A stretch of 11,629 bases of DNA, taken from NCBI GenBank assembly GCA_046541515.1, contig JBKHDD010000156.1, positions 1 through 11,629 on the forward strand. The letters run 5' to 3'. Of this stretch, positions 6,038 to 11,629 are shown piece after piece. Under the pieces are notes generated by a model. It was not told where the DNA came from, made no database searches, and saw nothing but the letters and a program-made list of their open reading frames with translations. The position numbers were made by a program, and so were the translations under genes. Position 1 is the stretch's first letter. The number at the start of each line of letters is the position of its first letter. The stretch comes from CAYFVR01 sp046541515 (lineage in GTDB: Bacteria > Desulfobacterota > Desulfobacteria > Desulfobacterales > Desulfococcaceae).

Positions 6038-7549
6038 ATGACCCCCGAATTGATCGCGCAAGCAACCACCAATCCCGCCGTCGTCGCCAAAGTGATGGGC
6101 GGCGCGCCCCTGGCCATTCTCACCGACTTCGGCTTCATGGCGCTGCTGCTGTTCGTTGGAAAAGTGCTTCGCGCCAAGGTCAAATTTTTCCAGGACTTCT
6201 TCATTCCGGCCTCGGTCATCGCCGGCTTCATCGGCCTGCTGCTCGGCCCCCAAATGCTGAACGTGATTCCCTTTTCCGCCATGATGGGTAAATACGCCTG
6301 GCTACTGGTGGTGCTGCTGTTCGCCACCTTTCCCATTGGCCAGCGGGCTTTTAAATCCAAAAAAGAGATCATCCAGAAATCGGGCAGCACCTTTCTGTAC
6401 AACCTGTTCGCGGAAGTGGCCCAGTTCGCCCTGGCCGCCCTGCTCGGCCTCACGCTGATGAAGCTGCTCTGGCCCGACCTGCACGAGGGCTTCGCCTGGA
6501 TGCTGCCGGCCGGTTTCGCGGGCGGCCACGGCTACGCCACCGCCATCGGCGGCACGTTGGAAAAATTCGGCCTCCACGACGCCGTCACCGTGGGCATGAC
6601 CATGGCCACCATCGGCCTGCTGGCCGCCATCTTCGGCGGCGTAATCTTCATCAAAATGGCCACCCGGCGCGGCTACACCCGGATCGTGAAGGAAGCCAAG
6701 ACCCTGCCGGATTCCCTGCGCACCGGCCTGATCCCGGCCGCGGAGCGGACGCCGATCGGCGTGGGCACCGTTTCCCCCATGAGCTTGGACCCGCTGGCCT
6801 GGCACGCGGCGCTGATTTTCGCGGCGGCCCTGGGCGGCGTGTTTCTGACCCGATGGATCGGCGCGATTCCCGGGCTGACCATCGGCGGCAAGCCGCTCTA
6901 CATGCCGGAAGTCTGCACCGCCATGATCGCGGCCATCGTCATCCAGAAGCTGCTCACCGGCCTGAAAATGGACGGCTACGTGGACAAGCAGGTGGTGACC
7001 CGGCTGGGCTCCTGCGTATCGGATTTCATGGTGGGCTTCGGCGTGGCGGCCATCAAGCTCTCGGTGGTGGTCACCTTCTGGCAGCCGCTGCTGCTGCTCA
7101 TCGTCATCGGAATGCTTTGGGTGGCCTTCAACCTGCTGATCATGGCCCCCCGTATGCTGGGCAACTACTGGTTCGAGCGGGGCATTTTCACCTACGGCTG
7201 GAGCACCGGCGTGGTGGCCTTCGGCGTGACCCTGCTGCGGATCGTGGACCCGGAATTCAAGAGCGAGGCGCTGGAGGACTACGGTCTGGCCTATATCCTG
7301 ATCGCGCCCATCGAACTCTTCCTGGTCTCCCTGAGCCCGATCTTCTACGCCACCTACGGCTGGACCACCACGATCATCCTCCTCCTCGCGGCCATCGCCC
7401 TGCCGCTGGCGGCCAAAGCCATGGGCTTCTGGTACCCCGGCGACCGCCTGGCGGCCCGGGCCGGCGAAGGCGACGTTCCCGCCGAAACCGGGATGGAAAG
7501 CGCCGCACCGGTGGCGGGCGAAGTGGCCCCGGCGGGCGGCACGGTCTGA
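6038..7549 (+). CDS. GltS-family sodium:glutamate-type symporter (503 aa)
   Basis: A very hydrophobic inner-membrane protein starting MTPELIAQATTNP, with roughly ten or more membrane segments (for example FGFMALLLFVGKVL, ASVIAGFIGLLLGP, AWLLVVLLFATFPIG). It shows the GltS pore-loop motif GGHGYATAIGG in the first half. The counterpart in the second half is FERGIFTYGWSTGVVAFGVTLLR followed by DP. Family members import glutamate with sodium. At 503 residues it is longer than the classical ~400-residue GltS, with an extended loop and an Ala/Gly-rich tail. A strong GGGAGGA Shine-Dalgarno precedes the ATG. Placed behind an MttB-type enzyme and a solute-sensing activator, it may carry the methylated substrate or a related amino acid instead of glutamate; that is inference. 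Confidence 0.88.
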   Translation: MTPELIAQATTNPAVVAKVMGGAPLAILTDFGFMALLLFVGKVLRAKVKFFQDFFIPASVIAGFIGLLLGPQMLNVIPFSAMMGKYAWLLVVLLFATFPIGQRAFKSKKEIIQKSGSTFLYNLFAEVAQFALAALLGLTLMKLLWPDLHEGFAWMLPAGFAGGHGYATAIGGTLEKFGLHDAVTVGMTMATIGLLAAIFGGVIFIKMATRRGYTRIVKEAKTLPDSLRTGLIPAAERTPIGVGTVSPMSLDPLAWHAALIFAAALGGVFLTRWIGAIPGLTIGGKPLYMPEVCTAMIAAIVIQKLLTGLKMDGYVDKQVVTRLGSCVSDFMVGFGVAAIKLSVVVTFWQPLLLLIVIGMLWVAFNLLIMAPRMLGNYWFERGIFTYGWSTGVVAFGVTLLRIVDPEFKSEALEDYGLAYILIAPIELFLVSLSPIFYATYGWTTTIILLLAAIALPLAAKAMGFWYPGDRLAARAGEGDVPAETGMESAAPVAGEVAPAGGTV

Positions 7550-7573
7550 ATCCGACGAATTAAATAAAATGAG

Positions 7574-7607
7574 AAACGGGGATCGCTCGGTGGAGCGGTC
7601 CCCGTTT
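7574..7607 (+). terminator. Rho-independent terminator of the symporter operon
   Basis: AAACGGGGATCGCTC (7574-7588) pairs with GAGCGGTCCCCGTTT (7593-7607) over a GGTG loop, with a single T-G wobble, and is followed by TATTTTG. The long GC-rich stem starts 24 bases after the symporter stop. Confidence 0.88.
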
Positions 7608-7767
7608 TATTTTGTTCCGCTGGTGGGCGAAAAATGGCCGGACAGCGCCAAAATCCGCTCTCACAGGGGAATCGACGCCGACCCGCCTTGCCGGAATGCT
7701 CTGGCTGGAATCCCTCCCTTGCGATAGAAACCAGAGAAATGATATTCAGATAAAGACAACCATTAAT

Positions 7768-7785
7768 GCCAGGGAAATCCCTGGC
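7768..7785 (+). promoter_or_regulatory. Palindromic operator candidate before the second toxin-antitoxin pair
   Basis: GCCAGGG-aaat-CCCTGGC is a perfect 7-base inverted repeat directly before the antitoxin Shine-Dalgarno (GGGAGGGGGG). Type II antitoxins commonly repress their own promoter through such repeats. A weak promoter-like pair (TTGCGA 7719-7724, TATTCA 7743-7748) lies just upstream. Confidence 0.5.
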
Positions 7786-7801
7786 CGGGAGGGGGGCGCC
7801 C

Positions 7802-8020
7802 ATGGACCTGACCATCAGCGACGAGAAAACCAAGGAATTGTTGACGGAAGTCATCGTGGACCTCCTGAAGAACAAAAAAGAACTCTTTCGCGACGTGCTT
7901 CTGGAAGCGGCCGAAGAAATCGGCTTGGCCAACGCGATCCAGGAAGGCCGAAAAGGCGATTTCGTGAGCGAAAGCGAAATTTTTGACCTTCTGGGGGATT
8001 CCAGTGAAGGTTCGGTATGA
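7802..8020 (+). CDS. Antitoxin of a RelE-type toxin (72 aa)
   Basis: A small acidic, helical protein (MDLTISDEKTKELLTEVIVD at the start) ending GDFVSESEIFDLLGDSSEGSV. The purine-rich GGGAGGGGGG six bases before ATG 7802 decides this start over an in-frame ATG at 7766, which would lie inside the palindrome region. The C-terminal acidic stretch is the likely toxin-binding tail. It overlaps the toxin gene by 17 bases, so the two are surely cotranscribed. I do not recognise a named antitoxin family; the call rests on the partner and the arrangement. Confidence 0.7.
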   Translation: MDLTISDEKTKELLTEVIVDLLKNKKELFRDVLLEAAEEIGLANAIQEGRKGDFVSESEIFDLLGDSSEGSV

Positions 8021-8276
8021 ATCCAGTTTTTCCAAGGACCTGAAAAAAATTCAGGACCCCAAAACCCTGCTCCGGATTCGCCGGCTGATCGAGACCATTA
8101 AATCGGCAGAAAGCCCTTTGGAAATTTCGAATCTGAAAAAAATACGGGGACAGGAGGGCTTTTTTCGGGTTCGCCTATCCGACTACCGGGTTGGACTCGA
8201 CATCGCAGGGGATGAAGTTATCTTCGTGCGAGTTTTGCACAGAAAAGACATTTACCGCTTCTTCCCGCCCAAATAA
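8004..8276 (+). CDS. RelE-family mRNA interferase toxin (90 aa)
   Basis: Starts at GTG 8004 behind a GGGGG Shine-Dalgarno, inside the end of the antitoxin gene. The sequence (VKVRYESSFSKDLKKI, then ISNLKKIRGQEGFFRVRLSDYRVGLDI, then VRVLHRKDIYRFFP) shows the RelE pattern: an N-terminal F-x-K-D-L-K-K helix, a K-K-I-x-G-x-x-x-x-x-R-V-R-x-x-D-Y-R core and a C-terminal V-x-H-R-K-D-I-Y. RelE toxins cut mRNA in the ribosomal A site. Length and motifs are intact, so the pair is probably active. An ATG at 7983 in the same frame would add seven residues but lacks a Shine-Dalgarno. Its stop lies 15 bases from the stop of the converging helicase pseudogene. Confidence 0.9.
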   Translation: MKVRYESSFSKDLKKIQDPKTLLRIRRLIETIKSAESPLEISNLKKIRGQEGFFRVRLSDYRVGLDIAGDEVIFVRVLHRKDIYRFFPPK

Positions 8277-8296
8277 TTTCATCCCTCCAAATTATT
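8272..8296. terminator. Shared hairpin between convergent gene ends
   Basis: AATAATTT (8272-8279) and AAATTATT (8289-8296) form a perfect 8-base, purely A/T stem around a nine-base loop. The arms contain the stop codons of the plus-strand toxin and the minus-strand helicase. There is no T-run on either side, so as a terminator it would be weak; it may be fortuitous. Confidence 0.3.
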
Positions 8297-10033
8297 CTTG
8301 GACCAAAAACGGACTCGCCATCCCCCACCCGGTGATGCGAACCTCTCGCCTTGCCCGGGTGGCGGCCACGCAGAGCAACGCCCGTTCGCGGACTTCCGCT
8401 TCGGCGCGGACGGCGGGGTCGGAGGCGGCGTTGAGGGCGGCGGGGAGGGGGACGGCGTCGGCGTTGACGCCGGCGATGATCATCCGGTCGAACTCCAAAC
8501 CTTTGACCCGGTGCATGGTGGCCAGCCGCAGACCGGGGCGGGTCCGGTCCTCCCGCTCGCTGGGCTTGATTTTGTACACCGGGATGCCCGTTGACGCCAA
8601 GGCCGCCTCGTAGCTCTCCAGCAGAGAATGGGTCCGGGCCACGAGGCAGATGTCCCGGAGACCGTCGTCCTCCCCTTCCGGTTCTCCGGCGGCGTGTTGG
8701 GAAACGTATTCCGCGATGGCCGCCGCCTCGGTATGGAAATCGGCGAACCGCTGAACGTGGGGCGCGGCGCCGTGGAGCAGAGAGCGGTAGCCGGTGACGC
8801 TGTCCGCCGAGCCGTCCAGGTTGTCGATGGGCTGATTCCGCAGCAATCCCGCGGACCAGCGACGGATTTCCTCGGTGGTCTGGTAGTTGATCTTGAGCCG
8901 CCGGCCCCGGTTGCGCAGTTCGACCCCGCGGCGGGAAAGCACCACCTGGTGCCGGTAGATGCGCCGATGGGCGTCGCCCACGATGAAGAGATCGTTTTTC
9001 CCGGCGGGGACCATCTCCCGCAGCAGCCGGAACGCCTGGGGGCTCAGGTCTTGGGCCTCGTCCACCACCACGGCCCGGTAGGGCAAAATCGGCCCTTTGT
9101 CCCGGAGGATGATCCGGACGTCCCGCATGGCATCCTCCATCTCCCGCAGCCGGTTCTCGTTGAGCAGCGCCAGATACTCTTCGAACACCGGCCAAACCGC
9201 CCTCCGCTCCTATCGCCCCAGCGGCGTCCCCCGGCCCACGCGCACCGCGCCGAAATAATCGGCCAGGGACCGCACCTCCCCTGGCTGAATCACCCGCTCC
9301 CACTCCTCCCGGTAAAAAGTTTCCGGCAAATTGAGACCAGCGGAGGCCCGTTGCAGGGCCTGCTCCCACAGCGGGCGGGTCCGGTCGGCGAGACCAAAGA
9401 CGATCTCGTGGCCGTAATCCTGCCGTTTCAGAAACCGGACCACCCACCGGTCCAGGTTGATCACCTCGATCCGCTCCATGGTTTTCGGATCGCAGATGGC
9501 GGAGAGATTTTCCCGGATTTCGTCGGCCAGATTCCGGGTGAAGGTGGTCATCAGAATCCGGTCGGTTTCCTCCGGAAAGGCGTTCCGGGCCGGCCAGCGG
9601 GTCCGGTGCATGGCCACGACGGTTTTGCCGGTGCCCGCGCCGCCCAGGACGCGAACCGGACCGTTCCAGTACCGGTTCACCAATCCGCGCTGGGAGGGGG
9701 GGAGGAAAATCCGCCATTTCTCCAGCAACGCGGCCAGCGGCCGGGCCAGCTCCAGTTCGTCTTCCACCACGGTGAACCGGCGGAGGGAATCGAGGTTTTC
9801 CAGGGCCGCAGTGAAATCCTCGGTGTCCACGGCGTGGGCGGTGTCGGTCCTGCCCATCTCCCGAAAGGTTTCCTCCAGGGTGAAACCGGTCGCCAGACAC
9901 AAGAGCGCCTCGGCCGCCTCGGCGGGAAGGGACGGGACCAGCCGCTCCTGCTTCGGCTCGGAATCCACCCGGCGGACTTCGGCCAGCTTGGCCTCGGGAA
10001 CCCCCAGCGGAACAGATCGGGACCGAGGAAACA
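8292..10033 (-). pseudogene. UvrD-like SF1 helicase, N-terminally truncated and interrupted
   Basis: The minus strand carries an SF1A helicase: Walker A GGAGTGKT (9644-9621), TTFTRNL (motif Ia), DEAQD (9062-9048), GDAHRRIYR (motif III), NYQTTEEIRRW (8888 downward), ATMHRVKGLEFD (motif V) and CVAATRARREV (motif VI). I know this family as UvrD proteins with a RelE-like N-terminal domain followed by an LGVPEAxLxxVR segment. Here homology starts at DLFR/LGVPEAKLAEVRR, with one base missing near 10008, and the N-terminal domain is gone. A TAG stop at 9212-9210 splits it between VGRGTPLGR and RRAVWPVFEEY. The arginine of NYR (motif IV) has become Gln, and the usual Gln of GDAHQRIY is Arg. Truncation, stop and lost catalytic residues show a dead gene. 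Confidence 0.8.
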
Positions 10034-11467
10034 GGCCATCCGCCGCAATTCTCTCGTCCAAAGCTGGGTCCGAACCTGGAGCCGGGCCGGCGGACCGCCG
10101 CCCAGGGCGTGGCGGCTTTCGAACAGCAGAGCCAGGAAACCGTTGAGGGCGAGGTGGCGGTCTCCCGGGGAAAGCGCCGCGAAATCACCGTCCAGGGCCG
10201 CCAATCGGTCCCGAAGCGCGTCGTGGTGAATCGGCGGCGTTTTCTCCAGCACGGTCGGCAACGTCCGCAAGAAAAAATGGCCGCGAAGCTGGCGGCCCAG
10301 CTTGGCCCGTTCCTGGTTGATTCTGGCCTCGTCGGCCTTGTCCCCCGGTTCCCGGACGAATTCGGAGAAATCTGGTGGCGGGCCTTCGAACTAGGCGGCG
10401 AACTGGACCGACAGAAAGGCGGGAACGTCGGAAAAATCGTCCGGATTCAGGCTGGAGGCGTCCACCGGGGCGTCAGCCGAAGGGGCAATCGGAGCGTCAA
10501 CCGGAGGGGCCGCCAGATCGAAGGCCGAGGCGTCCCCCAGAAATCCCGCCAACCCCAGCCGTCGCTCCCCCACCACCGAATCCACGTCGAAAGTCTCCCC
10601 AAAAACGGCCTCGGCGTAGTTCCGCAACGCCAACGCGTCTTTTTCCCCGCCCAGGGTGGCGGAGGTGTCCACCCCGCAGAGACGGCCTTCTGGCCTTTCC
10701 AGCCACCCCTTCAGCCGCCGGATAGGGCAGGCCAGATCGGTGTCCTGCGCCCCGTCGAAGGCGTGGATTTCGTCCACCACCCAAAACCGCAGGGCCTCCG
10801 GCTCGTTTTGGTTTCACAGCCACGGTCCTCGGGCCGGATGAGCAGGTAGTCGAGCATTTTGTATTTGATCGGCAGGACTTCCGGCGGCTATGCCCGGAGG
10901 ATTTTCTGTTCGGTGACGAGATGGTCCGGCCCCATGGAGGCCCAGGGATGGCGCTCCCGCTGACCCACACGTAAATTCCGGCGGCGACCTGGCTGCGGAG
11001 CGCGGGCGTTTCGTGGATCAGCCGCGCAAACCAGCCGGCCTGGTCGGCGGATAGGGTGTTCATGGGATAAATGAAAATGGCTTTGACGCCGGGGTCGCCG
11101 CCTTTCTCCCGGGCCCGGCGGCAATGGTCCAGGATGGGCGGCGGGAAGCATTCGGTCTTGCCGGAACCGGTGCCGGTGGCGACCAGGGTGGAGCGGAGGC
11201 GATTCCCCGGACAGAGCCGCCGGAAGGCGGTTTCCTGTTGCGCGTGGGGCGGCCATTTCATGGGGATTTCGGGGAAGAAACCGGTTCCGCTTTCGCCCCG
11301 GCGGAAAGGCAGGCCCACGGCGAGGCAGGGGCCTTTGAAGACGGCGTCCTTTTGCGCCGGAAATTAGTCGATCAGGTGATGGAATGGGGCGTCGATGCTG
11401 GAAAGGTGGTCTTCAGGAAATCTTCGACGCCGGTTTGGAGCTGACGGGCGAGCACGGAGGGGATCAT
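10034..11467 (-). pseudogene. Large DEAD/DEAH-box SF2 helicase, decayed and C-terminally truncated
   Basis: Pieces in several minus-strand frames line up as one protein: MIPSVLARQLQTGVEDFLK (from ATG 11467), LPFRRGESGTGFFPEIP, the Walker A region VATGTGSGKTECF (GTGSGKT at 11174-11154), IFIYPMNTLSADQA, MGPDHLVTEQKILR, YKMLDYLLIRPEDRG, VVDEIHAFDGAQ (DEIH 10774-10763), DTSATLGGE, and QVRTQLWTRELRRM near 10040. This matches very large Lhr/DUF1998-associated helicases found in phage-defence islands. Breaks: a frameshift near 11408, TAA at 11366-11364, a frameshift near 10965, TAG at 10890-10888, small indels near 10825 giving TGA, and TAG at 10393-10391. Conserved glycines are replaced (GAQD for GAQG, VDTSAT for VGTSAT). 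The last third of the protein is missing where UvrD homology begins. Confidence 0.75.
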
Positions 11468-11629
11468 GGGGCGGCCGCCGGTCCTTGGAATGGATTGTGG
11501 AGGAAACAGGCGGGGAGCGGGGCGGGCGTCCCGGACGGAGCCTTCGGTTTCGGGAAGACCGCCTCTTCGGTCCGCCTTTTCTTTTTGAATGGGTGTACGA
11601 CAGGCATAAGAGAACTCACGAGATTTCCA
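11468..11629. other. Upstream flank of the helicase pseudogene
   Basis: No gene seen. On the plus strand GACCG-cctctt-CGGTC (11557-11572) is followed by CGCCTTTTCTTTTT, which resembles a small terminator reading toward the right edge; no intact plus-strand gene precedes it. The AT-richer end (11587-11629) could hold the old helicase promoter, but I see no clear boxes. Confidence 0.35.

Noticed and set aside
2515..6253. Long minus-strand frames opposite the regulator and methyltransferase genes
   Set aside because: They are antisense shadows of genes with clear motifs, and no ribosome-binding site or domain supports them.
8218..10188. A 656-codon minus-strand frame and a 533-codon plus-strand frame over the UvrD region
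   Set aside because: Both are GC-driven shadow frames with Gly/Arg/Pro-rich products. The helicase motifs lie in a different minus-strand frame.
8292..11467. Several in-frame TAG codons in the helicases, with an MttB-family gene in the same window: possible pyrrolysine or amber recoding
   Set aside because: A TAA and several frameshifts interrupt the same genes, the MttB homologue has no internal TAG, and both the regulator and the MttB gene end naturally in TAG with short non-coding sequence after them. Ordinary decay explains the stops.
11557..11586. Terminator-like hairpin on the plus strand near the right edge
   Set aside because: The stem is only five bases and no plus-strand gene ends before it, so it is mentioned only as part of the flank.
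1..11629. CRISPR arrays, tRNA or rRNA genes, and insertion sequences
   Set aside because: No regularly spaced repeats, no cloverleaf or rRNA signature, and no transposase motifs were found. The only mobile-element coding trace is the integrase fragment.

Overview
The window is a GC-rich bacterial chromosome segment in which a compact, probably sigma-54-controlled catabolic or transport locus sits between two regions of decaying accessory DNA. The gene content (an MttB-superfamily methyltransferase without pyrrolysine, a GltS-type sodium symporter, a sigma-54 activator, integron debris, toxin-antitoxin pairs and multi-helicase defence-like genes) suggests a proteobacterium in the broad sense. 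Desulfobacterota (former delta-proteobacteria) fit best, but no marker gene settles this.

Left arm (1-1555, mostly minus strand). This looks like the relic of an integron with an inverted integrase. A C-terminal fragment of an IntI-type tyrosine recombinase (1290-1555) is followed, in the same direction, by an attC-like imperfect inverted repeat (1067-1130). Next comes an antitoxin/toxin pair of the RelE/ParE superfamily (1032-467, ATGA overlap), then a second, degenerate attC-like structure (389-439), a broken DUF4258-type gene (about 347-172) and an unidentified open frame running off the left edge.

Centre (1878-7607, plus strand). A very large regulator combines a signal peptide, a periplasmic solute-binding (SBP_bac_3-type) sensor, one membrane helix, a coiled coil, a PAS domain, a sigma-54 AAA+ domain with an intact GAFTGA loop, and a Fis-type helix-turn-helix. 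It is split by one extra base in a run of six C near 2420. Behind its terminator lies a near-consensus -24/-12 promoter (4504-4521), a long structured leader, an MttB-family methyltransferase and a GltS-family symporter, closed by a strong terminator. The simplest reading is that the regulator senses a small extracellular solute and switches on its import and demethylation.

Right arm (7768-11629). A second RelE-type toxin-antitoxin operon (plus strand), with a perfect palindrome in front of it, converges on a minus-strand wreck of two helicases. These are an SF2 DEAD/DEAH helicase (about 11467-10034) and an SF1 UvrD-like helicase (about 10033-8292). They are joined by what looks like an internal deletion and are broken by several frameshifts and four in-frame stops, with substitutions at catalytic motif positions. 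This looks like a dead helicase pair from a defence island.
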